DNA from: Roseateles hydrophilus
GTDB lineage: Bacteria; Pseudomonadota; Gammaproteobacteria; Burkholderiales; Burkholderiaceae_C
Direction: 5' to 3'
DNA length: 64,000 nt
Assembly (NCBI RefSeq): GCF_026712245.1
Contig: NZ_JAPPUY010000002.1
Coordinates: 62,001 to 126,000 of the forward strand
Positions 9,116 through 18,821 of the stretch are shown piece after piece (within the stretch, counting starts at the first letter, position 1; every line of letters starts with the position of its first letter). The notes under the pieces were generated by a model. That model saw only the letters and a list, made by a program, of their open reading frames with translations. It made no database searches and was not told the DNA's origin. Made by a program: the position numbers and the translations under genes.

Positions 9116-9140
9116 AAAAAAGGGGCCGAAGCCCCTTTTG
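9116..9140 (-). terminator. Rho-independent terminator after the pilin gene
   Basis: On the minus strand AAGGGGC-TTCG-GCCCCTT is followed by a run of T. It lies 16 bases after the pilin stop and before the phosphoethanolamine transferase start, so most pilin transcripts should end here. Confidence 0.88.
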
Positions 9141-9155
9141 GTGTCGTGCGACCGC

Positions 9156-9632
9156 TTAGCTAGCGCTGGCGCTGCTGACGTTGCCCTTGCTCAGATAGTC
9201 CTTGACTGCGTTCACCGTCACGTTGCTCACGTCGACAGTCCAAACCACGTTGGACTTGGTGTCGTTTTGCGAGTAGTTCGGCGTGACCGTGAAGGTGACA
9301 GCAGCATCTGCGCCGATGCCGGCAGCCAGCGTTGCGGTAATCACGCCATCGGTAACGGACGCAGCGGTAACTTCTTTGCTGGGTGTGTAAGCCGGGATAC
9401 CAGACGAGCCCGTGTCGCAACTCGCCAGCGAACCATTCTCTTGCGCGCACAGGCCGATCGCGGTCTTCAGCGAGTTCAAGCTGCCCAGCGCTGCAGCAGC
9501 TTTGGACTTGGCCGTGTAGTCCTTGTACTGAGGAATGGCCACAGCCGCCAGGATGCCGATGATGGCCACAACGATCATCAGTTCGATCAGGGTGAAGCCC
9601 TTCTGGGCTTGGGTGCGAGCGTTCAGTTGCAT
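9156..9632 (-). CDS. pilA: type IV major pilin-like protein
   Basis: A 158-residue class IVa prepilin. The leader ends QKG, cleavage falls before FTLIELM, and Glu5 of the mature protein is present. The N-terminal helix continues [18 protein letters not shown]. Two cysteines close together (LC...SC, about 13 apart) sit just after the helix, unlike the usual C-terminal disulfide loop. The protein ends in a Ser/Ala tail (NVSSASAS), a plausible O-glycan acceptor. The start is supported by GGAG about 7 bases upstream. It has its own sigma-54-type promoter and a terminator, as expected for a strongly expressed pilin. Whether it is the main pilus subunit depends on other loci outside the window. Confidence 0.9.
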   Translation of the reverse strand: MQLNARTQAQKGFTLIELMIVVAIIGILAAVAIPQYKDYTAKSKAAAALGSLNSLKTAIGLCAQENGSLASCDTGSSGIPAYTPSKEVTAASVTDGVITATLAAGIGADAAVTFTVTPNYSQNDTKSNVVWTVDVSNVTVNAVKDYLSKGNVSSASAS

Positions 9633-9680
9633 GTCAGAACTCCAGTGGGAGGGGTTGGGGGTGAGGACAGTCCCCTTGAA

Positions 9681-9697
9681 TGCAGGGGGCGTGCCAG
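9681..9697 (-). promoter_or_regulatory. sigma-54-type promoter of the pilin gene
   Basis: On the minus strand CTGGCACGCCCCCTGCA gives the -24 TGGCAC and -12 TGC elements with the correct spacing and one mismatch to TGGCAC-N5-TTGCA. It lies about 50 bases upstream of the pilin ATG. Pilin genes in Pseudomonas and related bacteria are driven by RpoN with PilR; that pathway is inferred here. Confidence 0.78.
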
Positions 9698-9829
9698 CTT
9701 TTTGAGGGCTTGGGTGCGTGCAAAAGCGCACGTTTGCCGGGCCAATTGGCCCCGGGCTGACAAAAACCGTCACTTCGGGCTGCCGTGTTTTGTCAGGCGG
9801 CCGCGTTCGGGCAAGAAACGTCAGGCATG

Positions 9830-9852
9830 AAAAACGGCGCCCGAGGCGCCGT
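9830..9852 (-). terminator. Rho-independent terminator after the MBL-fold gene
   Basis: On the minus strand CGGCGCC-TCG-GGCGCCG is followed by TTTTTC. It lies about 25 bases beyond the stop of the MBL-fold hydrolase. Confidence 0.85.
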
Positions 9853-9876
9853 GGTTGTAAGCCGGCTTACGCCGCG

Positions 9877-10662
9877 TTACAGCGTCATCACCTGCCCAGC
9901 CTGCAGCGCGCTGATGCGGTGCGGGCTGTTCAGTGCCTGCACGCCCTGCATGACCGCCTCGACCTCTCCGGGCTTGATGTGCGTGATGCGCACGTCCACG
10001 CTGCCGTCCAGCTGGCTCAGCTCCTGGCCGAGGTCGGTGGGGCAGAGGTGCTGGCTGACATGGGCCAGCGCGATCTCGTCGTCGCTGAACGCGGTTTCGA
10101 TGACGAGGTGCGAGAGCCGCAGCGCCGCCAGGCGGCGCCACAGGGCCGGGTTGGGGCCGGTGTCACCCGTGAACACCCAGTGTGCGTGGCCGCTCGCCGG
10201 GCCGCCATCCACGGCGAAGCCGACAGCGGGCACGGTGTGGACGGCCGACAGGACTTCCACGATGCGGCTGCCCAGCGCGAGCCGGTCGCCGACCTGGAAG
10301 GGGTGCAGGCTGAGCACGGGGGCCTCGCGGCTTGGCAGGCGGGTGAAGTCGGGCCAGATGGCGCCGTTGAAGACATGCTGCTGCAGCGCAGCGAGCGTCT
10401 CAGGCAGGGCGTGAACCTGGATGGGCGGGCGGCCTGCCGCGGCACGCAGACGCAGCACGGCGTCGGCCAGCAGCGGAATGCCCAGCACATGGTCCAGGTG
10501 GGAGTGCGTGAGCAGGATGTGGTCGATGGCGGCCAGCGCATCCAGCGGCAGGTCGCCCACGCCCGTGCCGGCGTCGATGAGGACATCGTCGTCCAGCAGG
10601 AAGGCAGTGGTCTTGCAGCCGGCGGCGATGGCGCCGGAGCAGCCCAGGACGCGGATGTTCAT
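9877..10662 (-). CDS. MBL-fold metallo-hydrolase (class II cyclic phosphodiesterase/RNase Z-like)
   Basis: A cytosolic 261-residue protein of the metallo-beta-lactamase fold. The metal motif HSHLDH is at residues 53-58, after DDVLIDAGTGVGDLPLDAL. Later metal ligands appear in VFTGDTGPN and the C-terminal ITHIKPGE. This pattern is closest to the PDE class II (cAMP phosphodiesterase) and RNase Z groups. A role in cyclic nucleotide breakdown is possible but not shown. The gene follows the FHA gene on the same strand after a 156-base gap, so it may have its own promoter. A terminator follows. Confidence 0.8.
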   Translation of the reverse strand: MNIRVLGCSGAIAAGCKTTAFLLDDDVLIDAGTGVGDLPLDALAAIDHILLTHSHLDHVLGIPLLADAVLRLRAAAGRPPIQVHALPETLAALQQHVFNGAIWPDFTRLPSREAPVLSLHPFQVGDRLALGSRIVEVLSAVHTVPAVGFAVDGGPASGHAHWVFTGDTGPNPALWRRLAALRLSHLVIETAFSDDEIALAHVSQHLCPTDLGQELSQLDGSVDVRITHIKPGEVEAVMQGVQALNSPHRISALQAGQVMTL

Positions 10663-10818
10663 GCGGTGCGGTGGCTCGGAATCGGTGGCCTCGCGGTGCG
10701 CGAGGTGGAGCCAAGAATGTACGCACGCGCCCCCAGGGGCTGCCGGTCGGAATACCGGGTTGGGGCTGTCCCTGGCGTGAGGATGTCACGCAGCCGCTCA
10801 GGCGGGCTGTGCGCGCCC

Positions 10819-11484
10819 TCAGCCCTGCACGAATTGCATCTGCGTGCCGGCCAGCTCGATCAGGTCGCCGGTGCGCAATGCGATGGATTCGCCGGTCAGC
10901 GGGATGCCGTTGACGCTGGGGCGCTGGGCACCCTCGACGTGGGCGAAGACGTAGCCGGTGGGGCGCTTGGTGATGGAGGCTACCTGCACGCCGGGCTTGC
11001 CCAGCGTCGTGACGACCTTGGTCAGCGCGACTTCTCGGCCCGCCGCTGCGCCGGTCAGCACCTTGATGGCTGCCGGGCCGACGGTGCCGCCGCCACCGCC
11101 CAGGCCGCCGAAGGACGAGCCCGTGCCAGCGCTGCCGCCGAGGCCGGGCAAGGCCGCGCCGGGCTTGAGGATCATGGTCTTTTCGTAGTCGCCGCTGTCG
11201 TTGAGCAGGAACTTGATCTTGTACTTGCCGATCTCAACGGTGTCGTTGTCCGCCAGCAGCTGCTTCTTGATCGCCTTGCCGTTGATGTAGGTGCCGTTGG
11301 TGGAGTTGAGGTCTTCGATGAAGACGTCGTTGCCCACCATCTGCAGCACGGCGTGCTCACCCGAGACGGCCAGGTTGTCGATGACGATGTCGTTGTAAGG
11401 ACGCCGACCCAGCGTGGTCTTGTCCTTCGTGATCTGCACCTCCTTGATCACGACGCCGTCGAGCGAAACCACCAGTTTGCCCAT
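10819..11484 (-). CDS. FHA-domain protein, two FHA-like modules
   Basis: A 221-residue cytosolic phosphothreonine-binding protein. The N-terminal FHA module has the classic motifs (TLGRRPYNDIVID, SGEHAV, DLNSTNGTYING). A glycine-rich linker at about residues 120-145 leads to a second, weaker FHA-like module with PSVNGIPL and RTGDLIELAG. It is the third gene of a kinase-phosphatase-FHA series on the minus strand, so it probably reads the phosphorylation state set by the two upstream enzymes. The start at MGKLVV is preferred to an in-frame ATG four codons upstream. Confidence 0.88.
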   Translation of the reverse strand: MGKLVVSLDGVVIKEVQITKDKTTLGRRPYNDIVIDNLAVSGEHAVLQMVGNDVFIEDLNSTNGTYINGKAIKKQLLADNDTVEIGKYKIKFLLNDSGDYEKTMILKPGAALPGLGGSAGTGSSFGGLGGGGGTVGPAAIKVLTGAAAGREVALTKVVTTLGKPGVQVASITKRPTGYVFAHVEGAQRPSVNGIPLTGESIALRTGDLIELAGTQMQFVQG

Positions 11485-11533
11485 GAATGACCTCAAGTTC
11501 TGTTGTTCGTGCCGCGACTCTCAGGCGGGGATG

Positions 11534-12331
11534 TCAGTTGCCGCCACGCCGTCCGAAGGGCCACCAGCCTCGCCCTTCGGTGCGTTGACGGCCCTCCGCG
11601 CGGGCCAGGATGAGAGCGATGTTATCGCGGCCGCCATGGTCATTGGCCGCATTGATCAGTGCCTGCGCCGCCTCTGGCAGCGTGGCGTGCGCATTGAGCA
11701 ACGCGGCGATGCCGTCGTCCGGCAGCATGTCGGACAGGCCGTCGGAGCAAAACAGGTAGGTGTCGCCGGGTTGCACCTCGTGCAAGTGCAGCTCCATCAA
11801 CACGGTGTCTTCGACGCCCACCGCGCGCGTGACGAGGTTCTTGTTCGTGGAGTAAGCCGCTTCTTCGACGGTCAGCAGGCCGGCGTCGATCTGCTCCTGC
11901 AGCAGCGAGTGGTCGCGTGTGATCTGGGTGAGCTGGCCGGCGCGCAGGCGATAGCCGCGCGAGTCGCCCACGTGGCCCAGCAGCAGGCCTTCGGGCCGGA
12001 ACACGCCCAGCACCAGCGTCGTGCCCATGCCGGCGTACTGCGGGTTGGTGTTGGCGGCGTTGAAGATGGCGCGGTTGGCGTTGTCGACGCAGATGTCCAT
12101 CGCGCGCTTCACTTCGCTGGCGCGGGCTTCTCGACCGGCCTCCTTCAGCCAGCGCCCCAGTTCGGCGGCGATGAAGCCGGTCAGCATCTGGCTGGCGACC
12201 TCGCCGGCGTTGTAGCCGCCCATGCCGTCGGCCAGCACGGCCAGGCCGGCGGCTTCGTCCAGCGCGACCGAGTCTTCGTTGTTGTCGCGCGCGCGGCCCA
12301 CGTCGGTGGCGCTGAAGAACTCCAGGATCAT
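11534..12331 (-). CDS. PP2C-family Ser/Thr protein phosphatase
   Basis: A soluble 265-residue metal-dependent phosphatase of the bacterial Stp/PstP type. Signature motifs are GRARDNNEDS near the N-terminus, LADGMGGYNAGEVAS, HVGDSRGYRLR, FCSDGLSDMLPD and GGRDNIALIL, which supply the metal-binding aspartates. Its ATG overlaps the stop of the kinase gene by 4 bases, so the two are translationally coupled and form an antagonistic pair. A short low-complexity arginine/glycine tail ends the protein. Confidence 0.93.
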   Translation of the reverse strand: MILEFFSATDVGRARDNNEDSVALDEAAGLAVLADGMGGYNAGEVASQMLTGFIAAELGRWLKEAGREARASEVKRAMDICVDNANRAIFNAANTNPQYAGMGTTLVLGVFRPEGLLLGHVGDSRGYRLRAGQLTQITRDHSLLQEQIDAGLLTVEEAAYSTNKNLVTRAVGVEDTVLMELHLHEVQPGDTYLFCSDGLSDMLPDDGIAALLNAHATLPEAAQALINAANDHGGRDNIALILARAEGRQRTEGRGWWPFGRRGGN

Positions 12332-13461
12332 GAGGCTCGGGCGGGGTCTTGGGGCTCGTGGGGCTCGCCGGGGGGCGTGAAGGAGCGGCGATTCTGCCCT
12401 GCTTCCTCCGGCGTCAAGCGCAGTGTTTGTGCGAAGGCTTCATCCTGGGGGCGTGCGGCCCCGGGTTCGCTGGCAGCCGGCTCAGCCTGCAGGGCCATGA
12501 TGAGCACGGCCTCCAGGTCGCGCGCCATCTGCTCGCCGCTGGCATAGCGCAGCTCCGGGCGCTTCTCGAGCGCCACGGTCAGCACCAGTGCCAGCGACTC
12601 CGGCAAGCCGGGGCGGTGAATCCTTACGTCGGGCGCTGGTTCGGTCGCGATCTGCTGCATCAGCCTCGCCATGGAGTCGCTTTGGTGCGGCAGCACGCCG
12701 GTCAACAACTGGTACAGCAGCACGCCAAGGGAATACAGGTCGCTGCGCCCATCAACCGTCAGGCCAGCCAATTGCTCCGGTGACATGAATGACGGCGTGC
12801 CCAGCACCAGGCCCGTTCGCGTGCGGCTGCCGTCGCCAACGCGGGCGATGCCGAAGTCCATCAGCTTCAGCCCGCCATTGACGCGGTCCAGCATCACGTT
12901 GGCGGGCTTGATGTCTCGGTGGACGACGCCGCGGCTGTGGGCGTAGTGCAGCGCGCGCGCCAGCCGCACGCCGATCTGCACCACTTCGCGCACGGGCAGC
13001 AGCTGGCCTGGCTTGGTGAAAAGGCTCAGGTCGCGGCCCAGCACGTACTCCAGCGCGATCCACGCGTCGCGGCCGTCCTGGCCGGCGTCGACCACTTGCA
13101 GGATGTCAGGGTGCTCCAGCTGCCGCGCAGCCTTGGCCTCGCGCATGAAGCGGTCGCGCACATCGACGAGGTCTTCGGCCGAGAACTCGCGGCTCAGCGC
13201 AAGCCGCTTCACGGCCACCTGGCGGCCCGTGGAGCGCTGTGTGGCCTTGTAGACGATGGCCATCGCGCCGCGGCCGATCTCGGCGCCGAGTTCGAAATCG
13301 TTCAGTTCGGGGGGGGCGGGCGCCGGTTTGACGGACGCGGCCGATGTACCCGGCGCCTGGGTTTGCTGAACGAGGGGCAACGTGGACAGTTCGCTGGGCA
13401 CGGTGTCGTCGCCCGCACGCCCGATGAGGCGCTGCCAGAACCCAGGTTTGCCGCTAGCCAT
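12328..13461 (-). CDS. Hanks-type Ser/Thr protein kinase, soluble
   Basis: A 377-residue kinase. After a Pro/Ala-rich N-terminal stretch (about residues 1-50) comes the kinase domain: glycine loop IGRGAMAIVY, catalytic Lys in VAVKRL (about residue 85), catalytic loop HRDIKPANVML, DFG in LMDFGIA, and GTPSFMSPEQ. No membrane segment or PASTA domain is seen, so it should be cytosolic, unlike PknB. It is coupled by ATGA to the PP2C gene and followed by the FHA gene. Such trios also occur in type VI secretion clusters, but no secretion genes are visible here. The start MASGKPG is chosen over an ATG three codons upstream. Confidence 0.92.
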   Translation of the reverse strand: MASGKPGFWQRLIGRAGDDTVPSELSTLPLVQQTQAPGTSAASVKPAPAPPELNDFELGAEIGRGAMAIVYKATQRSTGRQVAVKRLALSREFSAEDLVDVRDRFMREAKAARQLEHPDILQVVDAGQDGRDAWIALEYVLGRDLSLFTKPGQLLPVREVVQIGVRLARALHYAHSRGVVHRDIKPANVMLDRVNGGLKLMDFGIARVGDGSRTRTGLVLGTPSFMSPEQLAGLTVDGRSDLYSLGVLLYQLLTGVLPHQSDSMARLMQQIATEPAPDVRIHRPGLPESLALVLTVALEKRPELRYASGEQMARDLEAVLIMALQAEPAASEPGAARPQDEAFAQTLRLTPEEAGQNRRSFTPPGEPHEPQDPARAS

Positions 13462-13493
13462 GGTGAACATCTTAGGGGGCTGGACAGGCCATG

Positions 13494-13523
13494 AAAAAAG
13501 CCGCCGGTTTCCCGGCGGCTTTC
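13494..13523 (-). terminator. Rho-independent terminator after sucD
   Basis: On the minus strand GCCGCCGGG-AAA-CCGGCGGC is followed by TTTTTT, 23 bases beyond the sucD stop. It separates the succinyl-CoA synthetase operon from the kinase operon. Confidence 0.9.
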
Positions 13524-13545
13524 AAGCCTGAGCGTGAGGCGCGAT

Positions 13546-14439
13546 TTACAGCAGGCCCTTGAGCAGGCGGCCCATCTCGGACGGATTGCGCGTGATCGTG
13601 AAGCCGCACTCTTCCATGATGGCGAGCTTGGCGTCGGCCGTGTCGGCGCCGCCGGAGATCAGCGCACCGGCGTGGCCCATGCGCTTGCCCGGAGGGGCGG
13701 TGACACCGGCGATGAAGCCGACGATGGGCTTCTTCATGTTGGCCTTGCACCAGCGGGCGGCTTCCGCCTCGTCCGGGCCGCCGATTTCGCCGATCATGAT
13801 GACGGCGTCGGTGTCAGGGTCGTCGTTGAAGGCCTTCATCACGTCGATGTGCTTCAGGCCGTTGATCGGGTCGCCACCGATGCCGACGGCCGACGACTGG
13901 CCGATACCCAGCTCGGTCAGCTGCGCCACGGCTTCATACGTCAGGGTGCCCGAACGCGACACGACGCCGATGCGGCCCTTGCGGTGGATGTGGCCCGGCA
14001 TGATGCCGATCTTGATTTCTTCCGGCGTGATCAGGCCCGGGCAGTTAGGGCCCAGCAGCAGCGTGCGCTTGCCGCCGGCGGCTTCCTTGGCCTTCATCTT
14101 GTTGCGCACTTCCAGCATGTCCCGAACCGGGATGCCTTCGGTGATGCAGATGGCCAGGTCCAGGTCGGCTTCAACGGCTTCCCAGATCGCGGCTGCGGCG
14201 CCTGCGGGCGGCACGTAGATGACCGACACGGTCGCGCCGGTCTGCGAGGCGGCTTCCTTGACGGTGGCGTAGATGGGAATGTCGGAGAACTTCTCGCCGG
14301 CCTTCTTGGGGTTCACGCCCGCGACGAACGCGTTCTTGCCGTTGGCATAGGCCTGGCAGCCCAGGGTGTGGAACTGACCGGTCTTGCCGGTGATGCCCTG
14401 GGTGATGACCTTGGTGTCTTTGTTGATGTAGATCGACAT
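13546..14439 (-). CDS. sucD: succinyl-CoA synthetase alpha subunit
   Basis: Together with SucC it interconverts succinyl-CoA and succinate with nucleoside triphosphate formation in the TCA cycle. The protein has 297 residues. It carries the CoA-binding N-terminus ([16 protein letters not shown]), [13 protein letters not shown], and the phosphohistidine region [19 protein letters not shown], which contains the active-site His. The gene follows sucC after 19 bases in the same operon, and a strong terminator follows. The start is fixed by the conserved [12 protein letters not shown]-terminus. Confidence 0.97.
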   Translation of the reverse strand: MSIYINKDTKVITQGITGKTGQFHTLGCQAYANGKNAFVAGVNPKKAGEKFSDIPIYATVKEAASQTGATVSVIYVPPAGAAAAIWEAVEADLDLAICITEGIPVRDMLEVRNKMKAKEAAGGKRTLLLGPNCPGLITPEEIKIGIMPGHIHRKGRIGVVSRSGTLTYEAVAQLTELGIGQSSAVGIGGDPINGLKHIDVMKAFNDDPDTDAVIMIGEIGGPDEAEAARWCKANMKKPIVGFIAGVTAPPGKRMGHAGALISGGADTADAKLAIMEECGFTITRNPSEMGRLLKGLL

Positions 14440-14458
14440 GGTGTGGAACTCCTGGGCT

Positions 14459-15619
<1,161 letters not shown>

Positions 15620-15644
15620 GGCTGGGTCTTTCGGGTCGGGGAAG

Positions 15645-16217
15645 TCAGGAAGCGGTCGAAGCTGGCGCTGCGGACAGATGCCAGCGGGGATAGAACTGAG
15701 CGACGGTGGCGCTGTCGCGGCGCAGGGCGTGACAGCGGTCGAGCTGGTAGGGCGGGTTGCCGGCGGCGTCGCCCTCGCGGGTGTCGATGACCGACCCCGC
15801 CAGCGCCTGGATGACGGCGGTCGGCAGGATCTGGCAGAGCTCGGTGATGTGGGTGCAACCCTGCGTGCCGCCCAGGCGTTCAACAACGGCCTGGCGGAAA
15901 CCCTTCATCAGGTTCAGCCCGACGAGGCGCGTATAGGCATCGCCGTGCTCGCTGCAGGCGGGGGCGTAGGGCATCCAGCGCGTGTCGGAGGTGGCCGCCG
16001 TGATGGTCAGCTGGGCGTCCACGGTCAGCTGCAGGTGCATTTCGTGGATGGGGTCGCCGACCTTGCGGGTGCCGCCGGCCAGCGGCACATCGTGCGACTT
16101 GGTGTCGCTGAGGCTGGCTTCGACGTCGAACAGGCCGTCATCGCGCGCGAACACCTGCACATCGAGGGCGCGGCGATGCAGAGGGCGGCGCGTGATGGAC
16201 GGGTGGGCGGGGAGCAT
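15645..16217 (-). CDS. DUF2889 domain protein
   Basis: A 190-residue protein of the DUF2889 family, recognisable by [30 protein letters not shown] shortened here to its core [20 protein letters not shown], and by [14 protein letters not shown] with a cysteine-containing [10 protein letters not shown]. The biochemical function is unknown. The position between recX and sucC is, from memory, common in Burkholderiales. The start at MLPAHPSI follows an in-frame upstream extension that looks non-coding. It probably shares a transcript with sucCD. Confidence 0.82.
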   Translation of the reverse strand: MLPAHPSITRRPLHRRALDVQVFARDDGLFDVEASLSDTKSHDVPLAGGTRKVGDPIHEMHLQLTVDAQLTITAATSDTRWMPYAPACSEHGDAYTRLVGLNLMKGFRQAVVERLGGTQGCTHITELCQILPTAVIQALAGSVIDTREGDAAGNPPYQLDRCHALRRDSATVAQFYPRWHLSAAPASTAS

Positions 16218-16393
16218 GCAGCAGGGCGGGAGAAACAACCCGGCCAGTGCCGGGGTACGGCGGTGGGACCGGCTCTCAGGGCCACTTTGCCAAGGAGCTG
16301 GGAGGTATGTAACCGGGTGAACCGCCGTTTTGGCGGCAACCAGCAATGTAGCACGCTGGGAAAAATGCCGATCTGCGCCCGGTCAAGCCGGGC

Positions 16394-16927
16394 TCAACCC
16401 TTGAGCAAGCGGCGCACCAAATCAGGGGCAAACCCGCGTGTCAGCAGGAAGCGCGTCTGCCGCGCCAGCTCCGGTGCCTCGCGAGAAGGCGCGTCGCCGA
16501 AGCGCTTGTGCCAGACCTCGCGGGCGCGTTCCAACTCGGTTTCCCGAAGGGCGACCTGCTGCTCGGCATCCAGCTTCAGCCCGTGGCGGGCCAATTCCTG
16601 CTGGATGCGTTGTGCACCGAAGCGGCGGGCACGCACATGCAATCGCGATTCGACGAAACGGCTTTCGTCGAGATAACCCTCGGCTGCCAGCTGGTCGAGC
16701 AGCGGGTCGACGACAGCGGTGGCGTCGACGTCCGGCGTTGCGTCGTCCTCGGTATCGGGGGGGGTGCTGTCATCTTGGCAAGCGGCAGCGTCGTGCAACG
16801 CCGCGCGCCGGGCCAACTGCTGCTGGATGCGCAGCAGCTTGCGCCGCAATTCAGACCGGCTGTGTTCCCGCTGGGCCAGCAGCCCGATGGCGCGCGCCTT
16901 CAGTGACAGGGGCGCGCGCGTTGCCAT
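16394..16927 (-). CDS. recX: recombination regulator RecX
   Basis: RecX binds RecA filaments and limits recombinase activity. This 177-residue protein has the three-helix repeats of the family: LLAQREHSRSELRRKL near the start, EGYLDESRFVESRLHVRARR-FGAQRIQQELARHGL in the middle and a C-terminal TRGFAPDLVRRLLKG. An acidic insert of about 25 residues (DSTPPDTEDDATPDVDAT) between the first and second repeat is longer than usual. It lies 27 bases downstream of recA on the same strand, so it is likely SOS-induced with recA. Confidence 0.92.
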   Translation of the reverse strand: MATRAPLSLKARAIGLLAQREHSRSELRRKLLRIQQQLARRAALHDAAACQDDSTPPDTEDDATPDVDATAVVDPLLDQLAAEGYLDESRFVESRLHVRARRFGAQRIQQELARHGLKLDAEQQVALRETELERAREVWHKRFGDAPSREAPELARQTRFLLTRGFAPDLVRRLLKG

Positions 16928-16954
16928 GGCGCCAGCCAGACCGAGCGCGCTTGT

Positions 16955-17998
16955 TTACTCGTCGCCGGTTGCCGACGCAGCCTGGGGCGCAACGCCCACG
17001 GCCTCGCGGATGCGGTTCTCGATCTCGTGGGCGATGTCGGGGTTCTCGCGCAGGAACTCGCGGGCGTTGTCCTTGCCCTGGCCGATCTTCTCGCCCTTGT
17101 AGGCATACCAGGCGCCCGACTTGTCGACGATCTTGTGCAGCACGCCCATGTCGACGATCTCGCCTTCGCGGCTGATGCCTTCGCCGTACAGGATGTCGAA
17201 CTCGGCCGTCTTGAACGGCGGGCTGACCTTGTTCTTGACGACCTTGACCTTGGTCTCGGAGCCGATGACTTCCTCACCCTTCTTGATGGAGCCGATGCGG
17301 CGGATGTCCAGGCGCACGGAGGCGTAGAACTTCAGCGCATTGCCGCCGGTCGTGGTTTCGGGCGAGCCGAACATGACGCCAATCTTCATGCGGATCTGGT
17401 TGATGAAGATGACCGTGCAGTTGGTCTTCTTGATCGTGGCGGTCAGCTTGCGCAGGGCCTGGCTCATCAGGCGGGCTTGCAGGCCGGGGAGTTGGTCGCC
17501 CATCTCGCCCTCGATTTCTGCGCGCGGGGTCAGTGCCGCGACCGAGTCGACAACGATGAGGTCCACCGAGCCGGAGCGCACCAGCGCGTCCACGATCTCC
17601 AGGGCTTGTTCGCCGGTGTCAGGCTGGCTGATGAGCAGATCGGTCAGGTTCACGCCCAGCTTTTGCGCGTACTGGATGTCCAGCGCGTGCTCGGCGTCGA
17701 TGAAGGCGCAGGTGCCGGCGAGCTTCTGCATCTCGGCGATGACCTGCAGCGTCAGCGTCGTTTTGCCGGAGGACTCGGGGCCGTAGATCTCGATGACGCG
17801 GCCGCGCGGCAGGCCGCCGACGCCCAGCGCGATGTCCAGCCCCAGCGAGCCGGTGGAGACGATCTGGATGTCTTCCAGCGCCTCGCCCTCGCCCAGTCGC
17901 ATGATGGAGCCCTTGCCGAACTGCTTTTCGATCTGCGCGAGGGCAGCTTGCAGGGCCTTGGCTTTTTCGGTGTTCAGGGCTTTGACGGGGGCGTCCAT
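16955..17998 (-). CDS. recA: recombinase RecA
   Basis: The ATP-dependent strand-exchange protein and SOS coprotease. It has 347 residues. Walker A GPESSGKT is at about residues 73-80, Walker [13 protein letters not shown] follows, and the DNA-binding L1/L2 loops include [19 protein letters not shown] and [14 protein letters not shown]. The C-terminus ends in the usual acidic and flexible tail. The start MDAPVKAL is fixed by the family N-terminus. A perfect LexA-type site lies about 38 bases upstream, and recX follows. Confidence 0.98.
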   Translation of the reverse strand: MDAPVKALNTEKAKALQAALAQIEKQFGKGSIMRLGEGEALEDIQIVSTGSLGLDIALGVGGLPRGRVIEIYGPESSGKTTLTLQVIAEMQKLAGTCAFIDAEHALDIQYAQKLGVNLTDLLISQPDTGEQALEIVDALVRSGSVDLIVVDSVAALTPRAEIEGEMGDQLPGLQARLMSQALRKLTATIKKTNCTVIFINQIRMKIGVMFGSPETTTGGNALKFYASVRLDIRRIGSIKKGEEVIGSETKVKVVKNKVSPPFKTAEFDILYGEGISREGEIVDMGVLHKIVDKSGAWYAYKGEKIGQGKDNAREFLRENPDIAHEIENRIREAVGVAPQAASATGDE

Positions 17999-18035
17999 GT
18001 GGTTCTCCAGAGAATGGAATGAATTATGGGGCAAT

Positions 18036-18051
18036 CTGTATGTTTGTACAG
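18036..18051. promoter_or_regulatory. LexA (SOS) box of recA
   Basis: CTGTATGTTTGTACAG carries the invariant CTGT-N8-ACAG palindrome of proteobacterial LexA sites. It lies in the recA promoter region and predicts damage-inducible expression of recA and recX. Confidence 0.93.
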
Positions 18052-18090
18052 TGGTTTGTCCCCAGGCTTGATGAATCATCGGCGATGGGT

Positions 18091-18107
18091 GGCTCATGGC
18101 GTGAGCC
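18091..18107. repeat. inverted repeat upstream of the TctD-like regulator
   Basis: GGCTCA-TGGCG-TGAGCC is a perfect six-base inverted repeat, 40 bases upstream of the response regulator ATG. It could be an operator (possibly autoregulatory) or a small hairpin in the leader. Confidence 0.4.
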
Positions 18108-18146
18108 ATAAGCGCACCACATAACATCGGGCGAGGAGACAAGACC

Positions 18147-18818
18147 ATGCGCATCCTGATTGCGGAAGACGACCAAGTGCTGGCCGATGGCCTGCTGCGT
18201 GCGCTGCGGGCCTCGGGCTACGCGGTGGACCGGGTGATGTCAGGCACGGAGGCCGACACGGCCCTGGCGACCCATGAGTTCGATCTGGTCATCCTCGACC
18301 TGGGCCTGCCGCGCCTGCATGGGTTGGAAGTGCTGCGCAAGCTGCGCGCGCGCGGCTCGACGATGCCGGTGCTGATCCTGACCGCGGCCGACAGTGTCGA
18401 GCAGCGCGTCAAGGGCCTGGACCTGGGCGCCGACGACTACATGGCCAAGCCCTTCTCGCTGCAGGAACTGGAAGCCCGCGTGCGGGCGCTGACGCGCCGC
18501 GGCCTGGGCACGGCCAGCAGTGTCATCAAGCACGGGCCACTGAGCTTCGACGCCACTGGCCGCGTGGCCTACATCAACGACCAGATGCTGGAGCTGTCGG
18601 CGCGCGAGCTGTCGCTGCTGGAGGTGCTGCTGCAGCGCGCCGGGCGGCTGGTCAGCAAGGATCAGCTCGTCGAGCGCCTGTGCGAATGGGGTGAGGAGGT
18701 CTCGAACAACGCGATCGAGGTCTACATCCACCGGTTGCGCAAGAAGATCGAGCAGGGGCCGATCCGCATCGCGACGGTGCGCGGCCTGGGCTACTGCCTA
18801 GAGAAGATCGCGTCCTGA
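18147..18818 (+). CDS. OmpR-family response regulator, TctD-like
   Basis: A 223-residue DNA-binding regulator. The receiver domain (residues 1-120) starts [15 protein letters not shown], has the phospho-acceptor Asp in LVILDLGLP and the Lys in DDYMAKPFS. The C-terminal winged helix (about 125-220) has [18 protein letters not shown] and [16 protein letters not shown] good site (GAGGAGA) precedes the start. It overlaps neither neighbour but is 3 bases from the kinase gene, so it forms one operon. Sequence style and the TctE-like partner suggest control of organic-acid uptake or a similar transport system; this is inference. Confidence 0.9.
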   Translation: MRILIAEDDQVLADGLLRALRASGYAVDRVMSGTEADTALATHEFDLVILDLGLPRLHGLEVLRKLRARGSTMPVLILTAADSVEQRVKGLDLGADDYMAKPFSLQELEARVRALTRRGLGTASSVIKHGPLSFDATGRVAYINDQMLELSARELSLLEVLLQRAGRLVSKDQLVERLCEWGEEVSNNAIEVYIHRLRKKIEQGPIRIATVRGLGYCLEKIAS

Positions 18819-18821
18819 TCG

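Noticed and set aside
11101-11145. Gly-rich repeat region as a mobile repeat
   Set aside because: It is the glycine-rich linker of the FHA protein, coding in frame.
13494-13523. Possible small RNA or repeat element
   Set aside because: It is a simple intrinsic terminator for sucD.
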